A DNA stretch of 64,000 nt from JBFWMG01 sp050251715 (GCA_050251715.1 JBFWMG010000008.1:89558-153557); one strand, 5' to 3'; positions 52,852 to 62,215 are shown, numbered from the stretch's first letter. Made by a program: numbers and translations. Notes: generated from the letters alone by a model not told the origin.

Positions 52852-54153
52852 TTGAAAAGAATACTTGCTGCGCTTATGGTGTTTGTGTGCATGGGTTTCG
52901 GACTGGGCGCCGCCCAGGCCAAAACCTTGGGAGAATTGCTCCCTGAACTTTTGGCAAAGCACGAGAGGGTCAAATCCTCCGTTCAGGCCGTGGAGTCCGC
53001 AAAGCAGCTGAAACGGGTTGCCGAAGCGGCCATGTATCCTTCCGTGTCCGTGACCGGCGACTTCAGCCGTGAGGAAATTTCCAAGCCGGCCGTGGCGACG
53101 CGCAGCACGACCATCTACAACCGCAACACGCAAACCGTGACCGTGAACCAGTTGTTGTACGACTTCGGTTCCACGGATTCGGCCGTTGCCGTGCAAGCCT
53201 CGGCCGTGTCCATTGCCGAGGCCAATCAGGAACTGCTGAAGCAGGGACTCATTTTTGAAGGCGTGGTGGCGTATCTGGAGGCGCTTAAGGCCTATCGCAA
53301 ATTGCAGACCGACCGTGACTCCGTGACCAGCCTGCGCAAGCAGGTCGGCCTGGAGCAGAAGCAGGTGGACAGCGGCGCGGGCCAGATCCAGTCCGTGTTG
53401 CAGGCGCAGCAGCAGCTCACCGCCACCCGCGCCCGCCAGGTCGGCAACGAAGGCGCCCTCATCAATGCCGGCCACACCTATCGCAAGGTGTTCGGCGAGG
53501 GCGTGACCGAAGAGGAAGTCAAAGACTTCAAGCGTCCGCCCGCGCCCTTCGACATGCTGCCCACTTCCCTGGAAGAGGCCGTGGGCATCGCCAAGCGCGA
53601 TAACCCGCAGCTGATAATGTCCAAGTTGCTGCTCGACCAGACCTCAAGCCAGTTGGAACAGGTAAAGGCCGGCTACTACCCGACCTTCAACGCCTATGGC
53701 GACGTGAAGCGCAAGGAAAACGACGCGGGCACTCCGGGCGAGCGTGTTGACAACGAACTTGGCATCAAATTCTCCTGGCTCGCCTATCAGGGCGGCGCCA
53801 CCCTGGCCACCGAACGCGCCACCATGGCCAACCTGCAAAAGGCCAAGTACGACCTGTACGACGCCAGCCGCACTGTCGAGGAAGCCGTGCGCAGGGCGTG
53901 GCAGACCCTGTTGACCTCGCGCGACGTGGCCGCCATCAACAAGGAAAACGCCCGGCTGGCAGGACGCTATTTGGAACTGGCCCGCCAGGACAAGAAAATG
54001 GGCGGCCAGACCACCCTGCTGGAAATCCTGCTCAACGAAGTGAACTACGCCACGGCGCGCGCCGAGTCCGTTTCCGCCGAGATCGACACCCTGACCTCGG
54101 CCTACAACCTCATGAATTCCATGGGGCGGCTCAACGTGGAGATGTTCCAGTAG
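52852..54153 (+). CDS. TolC-family outer-membrane efflux/secretion protein
   Basis: 433 residues from a TTG at 52852 with CAGGGGG upstream; a GTG at 52831 is possible. The TTG gives a good signal peptide (KRILAALMVFVCMGFGLGAA, cut after QA). The protein has the two-fold repeat of the OEP family: RVKSSVQAVESAKQLKRVAE with QLLYDFGSTDSAVAVQASAV, and again DNPQLIMSKLLLDQTSSQLE with LGIKFSWLAYQGGATLATER. It forms a trimeric exit channel for type I secretion or drug efflux. No inner-membrane partner is next to it. Confidence 0.93.
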   Translation: MKRILAALMVFVCMGFGLGAAQAKTLGELLPELLAKHERVKSSVQAVESAKQLKRVAEAAMYPSVSVTGDFSREEISKPAVATRSTTIYNRNTQTVTVNQLLYDFGSTDSAVAVQASAVSIAEANQELLKQGLIFEGVVAYLEALKAYRKLQTDRDSVTSLRKQVGLEQKQVDSGAGQIQSVLQAQQQLTATRARQVGNEGALINAGHTYRKVFGEGVTEEEVKDFKRPPAPFDMLPTSLEEAVGIAKRDNPQLIMSKLLLDQTSSQLEQVKAGYYPTFNAYGDVKRKENDAGTPGERVDNELGIKFSWLAYQGGATLATERATMANLQKAKYDLYDASRTVEEAVRRAWQTLLTSRDVAAINKENARLAGRYLELARQDKKMGGQTTLLEILLNEVNYATARAESVSAEIDTLTSAYNLMNSMGRLNVEMFQ

Positions 54154-54179
54154 ACAGCCCTCCCCCCCTGCAATGCAAA

Positions 54180-54211
54180 ACGCGCCGACCTGTGTCGGCG
54201 CGTTTTTTTTT
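54180..54211 (+). terminator. Intrinsic terminator after the TolC-family gene
   Basis: ACGCGCCGAC-CTGT-GTCGGCGCGT with a run of nine T, 26 bases after the stop. A textbook terminator. Confidence 0.96.
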
Positions 54212-54307
54212 GAGGGGGGGGGCGTTGCGGCCCGCGTGTTGTCTCTGGCCGGTGCGGCGGGCCGCCCCACCGCCTCGCCTGGCGCGCGCATGGGCGCGGC
54301 CTTGCGG

Positions 54308-56290
54308 CTACAGCAAGGTGAGATCCCAGTTGAAGGTGCTGGTGCGGGTGGGGGCTTTGCCCATGCGGGGGCGCGCCTCCATGAGCCGCACAAAGAAGAC
54401 GTAGCCCGCCTTTTCCAGCTCCGGCCTGTGCGGCGTCAGATCCATGGGCCAGGCCGGGTAGACCCAGGTGTTCTGGCCATAGGGCTTGGTCCAGAACACT
54501 TCCTTCTTGGGGCTTTCCAGGGGCTCGTCCGTGGCCACGGAGGTGGGCGCCACGCGCGAGATGGCCATGGGCCATTCGCCCTGGAGCACCATGCCCAGCG
54601 GCAGGGGGCTTTGCCCGGGCAGGGCGAGAAAGTCCTCGCGGCCCAGTTCCGGACTCACGATGGCCGCGCCAAAGCCCTGCTCGCGCAGCACGTCCACGGC
54701 CAGGGCGTTGGTCACGTTGCAGAAAGGACCGGCGGTCAGCTCCAGGGTGCGCACCTCGGGGAACAGGGCGCGTTGCCACGGGGCGTTGCATACGAACCGG
54801 CGCGCGCCGTCGCGCACCACGCCATGCACCAGTTTTTCCCATGCCTCCTGTTCGTTGGGCCAGATGACCGGCGGCAGCCACCACCAGATGCGCTGGTACA
54901 GCGTGCGCGACATGGCCTTGACCGAGCCCTGCGACAACCACAGGCCAAGGCCGGTGCGCGGTCCGGACTTGCCCTGGGGCAGGCGGCGCATGACGGTCAT
55001 GTCCGTGGCCGGGAAGTTGCGCGCGGTGCCGGAGACCGGACGGGGCAGGCGCAGGGAGGGCGCGATGTCGCGTTGCTCCGGGGCGGGCATGGCGGCCATT
55101 TCCTTTTCCAGCTGCGCCAGCATGGCGGCCAATTCGGGTTCGCGGCGGTCGATGAGCAGCACCAGCGTGCCGGGCTTGGGCTGCTTGTGGGGCGGAAAGC
55201 GCAGATCCAGGCGGCCGCCCTTGGGCGTGCGGCGCGTGACCTTGACGGTCCGGTGCCACGGGTCGTCCTCGCCGCCCACGCGCAACAGGTCGCCGGGCAG
55301 CAGTTCGTAGCGGGGCTTGATAAACGCGGTGGCCTTGTCGGGCGGCGTGGCGATCTTGCCCACCAGCAGGCCGGAGCCGGTCTGGGCGTCGGGTGCGGTG
55401 GGATTGTGGGGGCGCTGCGGCAAGAAGGTGTAATGCGTGGACTCGCGCCCCAAGGCCTGGGCCAGATAGTCCATGGCCTGTTTCTTGGCCTGCGGATCCG
55501 TGGGATTGTCGCGCAGGAGCTTGTAGGCCGAGGTCACGTAAAAGACGTAGTGCGCTCCCTTCTTGCGGCCTTCGATCTTCCACGCCCGCACGCGCGGCGT
55601 GTCGAGCAGCGCCTTGACCAGCACGTCGAGGCCCAGGTCGCGGCAGGAAAAGAATCTTGCCTCGCGTCCCTTCTGGCGGTAGACCCGGCGGCAGGGCTGC
55701 ACGCACCGCCCGCGCAGGCCGCTTTTGCCGCCCATGTAGCTGGACCAGTAGCAGCGCCCGGACACGCTGTAGCACAGCGCGCCGTGGATGAACGCCTCCA
55801 GGTCCAGGCCTTCCGGGCAGGCCGCGTCCATGGCCTTGATCTCGTCAATGGTCAGCTCGCGCGGCAGCACCACGCGGCTCACCCCCATGTCGCGGATGGC
55901 GGCCAGCCCCGCCGGGTGGCTGACGTTGGCCAGGGTGGAGAGGTGTATTTCGCCCGCGAACCCCGCCTGCCGGGCCAGGTCCACGGCGGCCAGGTCCTGC
56001 ACGATGAGGGCGTCGGGCCGCACGTCGCGGCTCAGTCGGGCGATGAGCCGCGCCGCCGCGTCCAGGTCGCCGGGCTTGATGAGGGTGTTGAAGGGCACAT
56101 AGGTCTTGCAGGATTTGCGGCGCGCCAGTTCCGCCAGCTGCGCCAGCTCCTTGACGGAAAAGTTGTCTGCCTGCATCCTGGCGGAGAAGTGCTTGAGTCC
56201 GGCGTAGACCGCGTCGGCCCCTGCGGCCAGCGCCGCGAGAAAGGCCGTGGGGTCGCCCGCCGGAGCGAGTATGTCGGGACGTGTGGTCAT
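54308..56290 (-). CDS. Peptidase U32 family protein
   Basis: 660 residues from the ATG at 56290. The N-terminal half is the U32 fold: DILAPAGDPTAFLAALAAGA, AVYAGLKHFSARMQADNFSV, and the signature EAFIHGALCYSVSGRCYWSS with CYSVSGRCYWSS-x-GGKSGLRGRC. The second half has an SH3-like part and a DUF3656-like tail ending in TFNWDLTLL. Related proteins RlhA and UbiU/UbiV use the conserved Cys to hold an Fe-S cluster for RNA or quinone hydroxylation, so 'peptidase' may be a misnomer here. The spacer to the divergent pyrK is about 115 bases. Confidence 0.88.
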   Translation of the reverse strand: MTTRPDILAPAGDPTAFLAALAAGADAVYAGLKHFSARMQADNFSVKELAQLAELARRKSCKTYVPFNTLIKPGDLDAAARLIARLSRDVRPDALIVQDLAAVDLARQAGFAGEIHLSTLANVSHPAGLAAIRDMGVSRVVLPRELTIDEIKAMDAACPEGLDLEAFIHGALCYSVSGRCYWSSYMGGKSGLRGRCVQPCRRVYRQKGREARFFSCRDLGLDVLVKALLDTPRVRAWKIEGRKKGAHYVFYVTSAYKLLRDNPTDPQAKKQAMDYLAQALGRESTHYTFLPQRPHNPTAPDAQTGSGLLVGKIATPPDKATAFIKPRYELLPGDLLRVGGEDDPWHRTVKVTRRTPKGGRLDLRFPPHKQPKPGTLVLLIDRREPELAAMLAQLEKEMAAMPAPEQRDIAPSLRLPRPVSGTARNFPATDMTVMRRLPQGKSGPRTGLGLWLSQGSVKAMSRTLYQRIWWWLPPVIWPNEQEAWEKLVHGVVRDGARRFVCNAPWQRALFPEVRTLELTAGPFCNVTNALAVDVLREQGFGAAIVSPELGREDFLALPGQSPLPLGMVLQGEWPMAISRVAPTSVATDEPLESPKKEVFWTKPYGQNTWVYPAWPMDLTPHRPELEKAGYVFFVRLMEARPRMGKAPTRTSTFNWDLTLL

Positions 56291-56405
56291 GGTGTCTGCT
56301 GCTTTTGGGTGAAAGGTCGTGCGGCGGCGCCGCCCCGCGTGTCCATAGTGCCATGCGGGGCGTTGCCCCCGCATCCATACATAACAGATGGAAGGGCTTC
56401 TGGGA

Positions 56406-57212
56406 ATGAGCAAACCGCGTTGCGCCGACGTACACGTATTGGATGTAGTGCCCTTTGGTCAATCGGATGATGGGCGCGGATGTTTTGCCCTGTCGTTGGA
56501 ATCGCCGGGCTGGGAGGACTGGGCGCCGGGCCAGTTCGTCATGGTGCGCGCCCCTGGATGGGGGCTTGAGCTGTCGTGGGGCCGGCCTTTTTCCATCAGT
56601 GACGAGGGCGATGGCGTACTGCGCCTCTTTTTCCAGGTCGTTGGCCGGGGCACGGAGCGGTTGTCCCGCCTGGCCAAGGGCGACCTGGTGACGGTGTGGG
56701 GGCCGCTGGGCAACGGGTTTGCCGTGGAGCCGGACACGCCGACCCTGATGCTGGCGGGCGGCATAGGCATCGCGCCCTTTGTGGGCTACGTGCGGCGCCA
56801 CCCCCGTCCGGAGCTGCTGCACCTCGTCTTCGGCCATCGCATCCCCCTGGCCAGCTATCCGTATGACGCCATTGCGGGGCGGGCGCTGTCCGAACATTTC
56901 CGGGAAAAATCTCCCGCCGACCTGACCGCGTTTCTGGCCACCCTGCGCGAGCGCATGGCCTCCTATGCCGCCTCGGCCGCCACGGGCGGGCTGGCCTTGG
57001 CGTGCGGGCCGCTGCCCTTTTTGCGCACGGTGCAGCGCTATGCCGCCGAACTGGGCGTGCGTGCGCAATTGTCCCTGGAAAACCGCATGGCCTGCGGCGT
57101 GGGCGCATGCCTGGGGTGCGTGTCGCCCGATGCCAACGGCAACCGCGTCCAGGTGTGCACGCATGGGCCGGTGTTCTGGTCCGACCGGATTCAGCTGACG
57201 GAGGGAGGTTAG
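56406..57212 (+). CDS. pyrK: Dihydroorotate dehydrogenase B electron-transfer subunit PyrK
   Basis: 268 residues from the ATG at 56406 (GAAGGG nine bases upstream). FAD-binding part: GQFVMVRAPGWGLELSWGRP-FSI (RPFSI motif). NAD-binding part: LMLAGGIGIAPFVGYV. C-terminal 2Fe-2S site with the Cys pattern MACGVGACLGCV and VCTHGPVF. PyrK passes electrons from the catalytic subunit to NAD. Its stop is directly followed by the pyrD start. Confidence 0.94.
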   Translation: MSKPRCADVHVLDVVPFGQSDDGRGCFALSLESPGWEDWAPGQFVMVRAPGWGLELSWGRPFSISDEGDGVLRLFFQVVGRGTERLSRLAKGDLVTVWGPLGNGFAVEPDTPTLMLAGGIGIAPFVGYVRRHPRPELLHLVFGHRIPLASYPYDAIAGRALSEHFREKSPADLTAFLATLRERMASYAASAATGGLALACGPLPFLRTVQRYAAELGVRAQLSLENRMACGVGACLGCVSPDANGNRVQVCTHGPVFWSDRIQLTEGG

Positions 57213-58127
57213 ATGGACATGCGCGTGGCCCTGCCCGGACTGGCCCTGAAAAATCCCGTGCTCACCGCCTCGGGCACGTTCGGCTACGGCGTGGAGTTCG
57301 CCCCCTACGGCGATCTGCGCAGCCTGGGCGGCATCGTGGTCAAGGGCTTGTCGCTCAAGCCGCGCCAGGGCAACCCCATGCCCCGCGTGGCCGAGACCGC
57401 CTGCGGCATGCTCAACGCCGTGGGCCTGCAGAACATGGGCGTGGAGGCCTTTGTGCGCGACAAGCTGCCCAGCCTGCCATGGCGCGAGGTGCCCATCATC
57501 GCCAACCTCTACGCCTGCGCGCCGGACGAGTTTGGCGAGCTGGCCGCGTTTTTGGCCGGTCACGAGGGCGTGGCCGCGCTGGAGGTCAACATCTCCTGTC
57601 CCAACGTGAGCCAGGGCGGCATCCTGTTCGGCCAGGATCCGCGCATGGCCGCCGCCGTGACCGCCGCCGTGAAACAGCGCGCAGGCAAGCTTCCGGTCAT
57701 CGTCAAGCTCAGCCCCAACGTCACGGACATTGCGGCCATTGCCCGCGCCGTGGCGGATGCGGGCGCGGACATGCTGTCGTGCATCAACACGCTTTCGGGC
57801 ATGGCGATTGACATTTTCACACGAAAGCCCATGCTCGCCAACGGCATCGGCGGCCTGTCCGGACCAGCCATCAAGCCGGTGGCCGTGCGCTGTGTGTACC
57901 AGGTGTGCCGGGCGGTTTCCGTGCCGGTCATCGGCATAGGCGGCATCAGTTCGCCAGAGGACGTGATCGAGTTCGTCATGGCCGGTGCGCACGCCGTGCA
58001 GGTGGGCACGGCCACGTTCCAGCGCCCGGATTTCGCCTTCCGGCTGGTGGAGGCGTTGCCGCCGCTGCTGGAGCGGCTGGGCGCATCCAGCCTGGACGAA
58101 CTGCGGGGTACGGTGCGTCTGGGCTAG
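57213..58127 (+). CDS. pyrD: Dihydroorotate dehydrogenase B, catalytic subunit
   Basis: 304 residues. FMN-dependent TIM barrel: LKNPVLTASGTFGYGVEF, the phosphate- and substrate-binding GGIVVKGLSLKPRQGNPMPR, LEVNISCPNVSQGG with the catalytic Cys in ISCPN, and VPVIGIGGISSPEDVIEFVM near the C-terminus. It oxidises dihydroorotate to orotate in UMP synthesis. It starts right after the pyrK stop. Its own stop (GGC TAG) is formed at the edge of repeat element copy 3. Confidence 0.96.
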   Translation: MDMRVALPGLALKNPVLTASGTFGYGVEFAPYGDLRSLGGIVVKGLSLKPRQGNPMPRVAETACGMLNAVGLQNMGVEAFVRDKLPSLPWREVPIIANLYACAPDEFGELAAFLAGHEGVAALEVNISCPNVSQGGILFGQDPRMAAAVTAAVKQRAGKLPVIVKLSPNVTDIAAIARAVADAGADMLSCINTLSGMAIDIFTRKPMLANGIGGLSGPAIKPVAVRCVYQVCRAVSVPVIGIGGISSPEDVIEFVMAGAHAVQVGTATFQRPDFAFRLVEALPPLLERLGASSLDELRGTVRLG

Positions 58128-58226
58128 CGCATGTTGGCATTGAAACAATGCGAGGATTTGAAATAATGAAGCATTATTTCAAAAAAAGCATAAGAGCATC
58201 GCATCCTTTTCAAAGTTAAGATGCGC
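58127..58226 (+). repeat. Palindromic TA-flanked element, copy 3, at the pyrD stop
   Basis: A 100-bp copy flanked by TA. It begins GCGCATGTTGGC and ends AAGATGCGC, giving a terminal inverted repeat GCGCAT / ATGCGC. Inside are CATTG-AAA-CAATG and the perfect 11-bp palindrome TTGAAATAATG / CATTATTTCAA. Its first G completes the pyrD TAG; without it the stop would be TAA followed by GGCG. Confidence 0.9.
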
Positions 58227-58310
58227 TAAGGCGCCTCCCGCCGTCCCCATCCGCGCCACCGCGCCATTTCCATCCTTTTCAGCGGCGGCCCATCCGCCGT
58301 GCGCATCAAC

Positions 58311-58347
58311 AAAAAAAGTCCGTCCGTGGCAACCACGGACGGACTTT
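58311..58347 (-). terminator. Intrinsic terminator of the 58368-58856 gene
   Basis: 15-bp perfect stem (AAAGTCCGTCCGTGG / CCACGGACGGACTTT, loop CAA). On the minus strand TTTTTTT follows, and the stop of the hypothetical gene is 20 bases upstream. Confidence 0.95.
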
Positions 58348-58367
58348 GTGCGTGCGGGGGCAGCGAG

Positions 58368-58856
58368 CTACTGCATGGGGCTGTCGTCCTCAAGGGACGG
58401 GGTCTGGTGCGCCTTTTCAAAGTAGCGTTTCACCTGGTCCGAGTTTTTCCATTCCTCGTGCAGGCTGACCCAGGTGGTGAAATCAAGGAACGTCTGGTCC
58501 AGCTGCTCCTCATGGCTCTGCACCCAGGTGTTGAAGAGGTGCATGCGCATGCGGAACTCGTTGCTGTCCAGGACGGCGGGCACAAGTCCTTCGCGGTAGA
58601 TCGAGCCGTCCAGCTTGCGCACGACGTATTCGCAGACCGTGCGCATGGACGTCTCGTAATCGATCTGCTTGTGGTTGAAGAGTTCGACCAGATCGCTGTA
58701 GACGGGATGGATTTCCTGTATCTTGGCAAGCGCCTCGTCCGGCACCTCGATGTAGAGCGCGTCGTCCCGTTCGATGACGAAATAAAAACGCAGCCAATTT
58801 TCAAATTGCATGATCTCGGTGACGTCGGTCACGGCATCGTTGAAAGAGCGTTGCAT
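58368..58856 (-). CDS. Hypothetical acidic protein
   Basis: 162 residues from the ATG at 58856; the upstream open frame is antisense to nothing real and lacks a ribosome site. The protein is soluble, acidic and mostly helical (MQRSFNDAVTDVTEIMQFEN, VYSDLVELFNHKQIDYETSM) with many Trp/Phe/Tyr. It has no recognised domain. It has its own terminator at 58311. The ABC-ATPase gene upstream on the same strand ends 57 bases away. Confidence 0.7.
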   Translation of the reverse strand: MQRSFNDAVTDVTEIMQFENWLRFYFVIERDDALYIEVPDEALAKIQEIHPVYSDLVELFNHKQIDYETSMRTVCEYVVRKLDGSIYREGLVPAVLDSNEFRMRMHLFNTWVQSHEEQLDQTFLDFTTWVSLHEEWKNSDQVKRYFEKAHQTPSLEDDSPMQ

Positions 58857-58912
58857 GGCGTTCCCCTGTGTACGGTGTGGTCTGGGGTATGTAGTGGCCG
58901 CGCGGCGGTCCG

Positions 58913-59911
58913 TCAAGTGTGCAGGTGGCAGGCGGCAAAGCGGCCGGGCTCCACGGCGGTCCACTGGGGACGGGTGTGGGCGCACACGGGCATGGCGTGG
59001 GGGCACCGGGGATGAAAGGGACAGCCTGGCGGTGGCGTGAAGGGACTGGGAATGTCGCCCGAAAGCCTGGCGGACGTGTTGCGTTGCGTGGGATCCGGTT
59101 TGGGCAGGGCCGCAAGCAGCGCCTGGGTGTAGGGATGCAGCGGGGCATGGTGGATGGCGTGGGCAGGCCCAAGTTCCACCAGCCGTCCCAGGTACATGAC
59201 CGCCACGCGGTCGCTGATGTGGCTGACCACGGACAGGTCGTGGGAGATGAAGAGATAGGTGAGGCCAAGGCGGTGCTGCAGGTCGCGGAGCAGGTTGAGC
59301 ACCTGCGCCTGGATGGAGACGTCCAGGGCCGAGACCGGCTCGTCGCACACCACGAGCGAGGGGCCGAGGGCCAGGGCGCGGGCAATGGCCACGCGCTGGC
59401 GCTGGCCACCGGAAAATTCGTGCGGGTAGCGGTGCGCGTGTTCGGGTTCCAGGCCCACCCACTCCAACAGTTCCCGCACGCGGTCCAGCCGTGCGGCGCG
59501 CCCCATGCCATGGACGGCCAGCCCTTCACCAATGGCGCCGCCCACGGTTTGGCGCGGATTGAGCGAGGAAAAGGGATCCTGGAAGATCATTTGCGCCTTG
59601 CGCGGCAGGTCGCGGACGCGGGCCGCGCCGCCCTGCCACAGGCTGGCGCCCTGGATGCGGATATCGCCGGACGTGGGTTGCAGCAGGCGCACGGCCATGC
59701 GCGCCAGCGTGGATTTGCCGCAGCCGCTTTCGCCCACCAGCCCCAGGGTTTCGCCGGGGGCGACGGCAAGGCTCACGCCGTCCACCGCCTTGAGCAGGGA
59801 TGGTTGCGGGTCGAAGAGTCCCTGTTTGACCATGAAATGGCGATGCACATCGTTCATTTCCAGGACAGGGACGGAGCTGCCGGGCGCGGGTGTGGGATCG
59901 GAAAAGGCCAT
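58913..59911 (-). CDS. Oligopeptide/dipeptide ABC transporter ATP-binding protein (DppF/OppF type)
   Basis: 332 residues. Walker A GLVGESGCGKSTLARM, Q-loop MIFQDPFSSLNPR, ABC signature EFSGGQRQRVAIARALA, Walker B LVVCDEPVSALDVSIQAQVL and H-loop ISHDLSVV are intact. The C-terminal extension has the oligo_HPY domain with CPFHPRCPHAMPVC. It powers import of peptides or nickel. No permease or binding-protein gene lies in the window: the upstream gene is an unrelated glycosyltransferase, six bases away. Confidence 0.95.
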   Translation of the reverse strand: MAFSDPTPAPGSSVPVLEMNDVHRHFMVKQGLFDPQPSLLKAVDGVSLAVAPGETLGLVGESGCGKSTLARMAVRLLQPTSGDIRIQGASLWQGGAARVRDLPRKAQMIFQDPFSSLNPRQTVGGAIGEGLAVHGMGRAARLDRVRELLEWVGLEPEHAHRYPHEFSGGQRQRVAIARALALGPSLVVCDEPVSALDVSIQAQVLNLLRDLQHRLGLTYLFISHDLSVVSHISDRVAVMYLGRLVELGPAHAIHHAPLHPYTQALLAALPKPDPTQRNTSARLSGDIPSPFTPPPGCPFHPRCPHAMPVCAHTRPQWTAVEPGRFAACHLHT

Positions 59912-59917
59912 GGCTCT

Positions 59918-61591
59918 CTATAGGGAGCGCGGGTCACTGCCGTCAAGGCTGGGCGTGCGTGGTCCGTCCAGGGGGAGCGTGCGCAGCAGCGCGGCGGTGC
60001 GCGGGGCGGCAAGGGCGGACGCGGGCGCGGCGCGCAGCCGCGCGGCAAGGGCGCGCAGGTCGTCAAGGGTGTCCACATCGCGCCAGGGGGGGAGCAGGAC
60101 CAGTTGGGCGGCGGATCGTTGCAGCCGCGCGCGGGTGAGGGCGTATACCTGGCCGGTGCTCCAGGGCAGGGCGTCGAATGTCTCCGGGAGAAATTGACCG
60201 GCCTCGAAGCCGATGCAGAAATAGCCGCCGTCCTGCGCGGGCGCGAGCACCGCGCCGCCCGCACCGGCCTGGAGCGCGTCCAGCCCGGCCCGCGCAATGG
60301 CGGCGGGCAGGTCGGGGATGTCGCTGCCGATGCAGATGGCGCGGGCAAAGCCGTCCGCAAAGGCCGCGTCAAAGGCATGGCGCATGCGTTCGCCCACATC
60401 GCGCCCATTCTGGACATGGCACGGCGCATCCGGCCCGAGCCAGGCGGCGACCTGCTCCGGCCCGCCGCCGTGTTCCGGCGCCACGCACACGCGCACCGTG
60501 GCGTCCAGGCCGCGCAGGGTGTCGTACATGTCCCGCGCAAAGGCATCGTACAGCGCGGCGGCGCTGGCCGCGCCCAGGGTGGCGGCCAGCCGGGTCTTGA
60601 CCGCGCCGGGCACGGGCGGTTTTACGAAAAAGAGCACGCAGTCCGTGGCGCGGCGGGAGGGTCGGACCGGGGCGGCCGGGGCGCGCCCGCCCGGAGAGGA
60701 CGCGGCCGGATCGCGCCCGCCCGGAGAGGACGCTGCCGGATCGCGCCCGCCCGGAGAGGACGCGGCCGGATCGCGCCCGCCCGGAGAGGACGCTGCCGGG
60801 GCGGCCGTGTGGGGGCGGTAGCAGCGGGCCAGGCGTTCCGGCGGCGCGCCGCAGGCGTACAGGGCGCGCAGGGCGATGTTGCGCAGGCTGGCCCGCACCA
60901 CCCCTTCCTTTTCCCAGCGCCGCGCCGAGGTCACGGCGGGCGCGTCGAGCACGCAAATGGCCTGGCCCGCGCGGCGCAAGCGGCGCATGAATTCCACGTC
61001 CTCCATGAGCGGGATGGCCGCGAACCCGCCCATGCGCCGGAACAGCGCGGCGTGGGTGAAGATGGCTTGGTCGCCGTAGGGCGTGCGCGTGAGCCGGTTG
61101 CGCAGGGCCGCGACGCGGATGAGCGCGCGCAGCAGGGGGTCGGGGCTGTCCACGCGCAGGGAAAAGGCTCCGGCGGCAAAGCGCGGCGCGCCGTCGGCCC
61201 GCGTGTGCGCCATGGCCTGCGCGGCCCGTACCAGGCCGTCCGGCGGCAGCCGGGTGTCGGCGTGCAGAAACAGGAGGATGTCGCCCGAGGCATGGGCCGC
61301 GCCCGCGTTCATTTGCCGCGCCCGTCCCGGCGGCGCGGCCACGCGCACCACGTCTTGGCCCTCCACGTCCAGGCACTCGGCGGTCCGTGGGCGCAGGGCG
61401 GCCAGGGTGTCGCCCGCAGCATCGGCCACGACGATCTCCTTCGGGCCGGGGTAATGGAGAGCCCGGACATGGCCGACAAGGGTATTGATGTCCGTTGCCT
61501 CGTGCAGCACGGGGATGATGACGGACAAGGGCGGGGTGGATGGCGTGGACATGGGCGGGCCGTTGTTGACGTTGTCGGATGAAGAGGTCAT
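59918..61591 (-). CDS. Fused glycosyltransferase: GT2-like domain plus DUF2064 (TIGR04283-TIGR04282 type)
   Basis: 557 residues. Residues about 20-240 are a GT2-like domain (LSVIIPVLHEATDINTLVGH, LLFLHADTRLP, TPYGDQAIFTHAALFRRMGG), as in TIGR04283. Residues about 315-520 are DUF2064/TIGR04282 (CVLFFVKPPVPGAVKTRLAA, ICIGSDIPDLPAAIARAGLD, GGAVLAPAQDGGYFCIGFEA). They are joined by a repetitive linker (PAASSPGGRD repeated). Both families often occur as neighbours in arsenosugar-type or similar clusters; here they are one protein. Acceptor and donor are unknown. Confidence 0.88.
   Translation of the reverse strand: MTSSSDNVNNGPPMSTPSTPPLSVIIPVLHEATDINTLVGHVRALHYPGPKEIVVADAAGDTLAALRPRTAECLDVEGQDVVRVAAPPGRARQMNAGAAHASGDILLFLHADTRLPPDGLVRAAQAMAHTRADGAPRFAAGAFSLRVDSPDPLLRALIRVAALRNRLTRTPYGDQAIFTHAALFRRMGGFAAIPLMEDVEFMRRLRRAGQAICVLDAPAVTSARRWEKEGVVRASLRNIALRALYACGAPPERLARCYRPHTAAPAASSPGGRDPAASSPGGRDPAASSPGGRDPAASSPGGRAPAAPVRPSRRATDCVLFFVKPPVPGAVKTRLAATLGAASAAALYDAFARDMYDTLRGLDATVRVCVAPEHGGGPEQVAAWLGPDAPCHVQNGRDVGERMRHAFDAAFADGFARAICIGSDIPDLPAAIARAGLDALQAGAGGAVLAPAQDGGYFCIGFEAGQFLPETFDALPWSTGQVYALTRARLQRSAAQLVLLPPWRDVDTLDDLRALAARLRAAPASALAAPRTAALLRTLPLDGPRTPSLDGSDPRSL
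60691..60810 (-). repeat. 30-bp tandem repeat encoding the linker of the fused glycosyltransferase
   Basis: Four units of 30 bp, codons for PAASSPGGRD. Units alternate CGCGG and CGCTG at the same position (1 = 3, 2 = 4), which shows that a 60-bp pair was duplicated. Copy number could change in frame. Confidence 0.92.
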
Positions 61592-61644
61592 GACCGATTT
61601 TTCAGGAATGATAAAGGGCGCTCCGCGTCCGGCACGGAGGTCAT

Positions 61645-62109
61645 GTGCGACGCAAGGACAAGGAAATCGTGGAACGGGAGGAGATGGAGGCCGTGCTCGC
61701 CAAGGGGCATGTGCTCCATTTGGGGATGTGCGCGGCCAACGAGCCGTATGTGGTGCCCATGAACTACGGCTGGAAGGACGGAAGCGTGTACGTGCACTGC
61801 GCGCCCAAGGGCCGCAAGATGGACATGCTGCGCGCCAACCCCACGGTCTGCTTCGTGGTGCTGGGCGGGCATGCCGTGCGCATCGAGGCGTCGGGCAAGG
61901 CCTGCGCTTTCGGCATGCGCTATGAGAGCGTCATGGGCGTGGGCAAGGCCGAAGAGGTGCTGGACCGCCATGAGAAGGAGGCGGCCTTTGCCTGCATTGT
62001 GCGCCAGTGCACGGATGCGCCCTTCCACCTGTCCGCCGATGGCGTGGACACCACCGTGGTGTTGCGTATCCGGCCCGTGCAATTGACCGGGAAGCGTGAT
62101 GCCAAATGA
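61645..62109 (+). CDS. Pyridoxamine 5'-phosphate oxidase-like flavin-binding protein
   Basis: 154 residues from a GTG at 61645, four bases after GGAGG; the short spacing is unusual but the only option. The split-barrel FMN-binding fold is seen in HVLHLGMCAANEPYVVPMNY, VYVHCAPKGRKMDMLRANPT and VCFVVLGGHAVR. Related small proteins (NimA-like) reduce nitroimidazoles or bind flavin or F420. It lies 54 bases from the divergent glycosyltransferase. Its substrate is unknown. Confidence 0.85.
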   Translation: MRRKDKEIVEREEMEAVLAKGHVLHLGMCAANEPYVVPMNYGWKDGSVYVHCAPKGRKMDMLRANPTVCFVVLGGHAVRIEASGKACAFGMRYESVMGVGKAEEVLDRHEKEAAFACIVRQCTDAPFHLSADGVDTTVVLRIRPVQLTGKRDAK

Positions 62110-62215
62110 ACACATACTTGCCCGATGCCGCAAGTTGTGCCAATGCTGTGCGCAAAAGTATCCGCAGTGCTGTCGCGCGGCTTGAGCGCCCAGCTGCTGC
62201 CGGATGAGGAACCCC

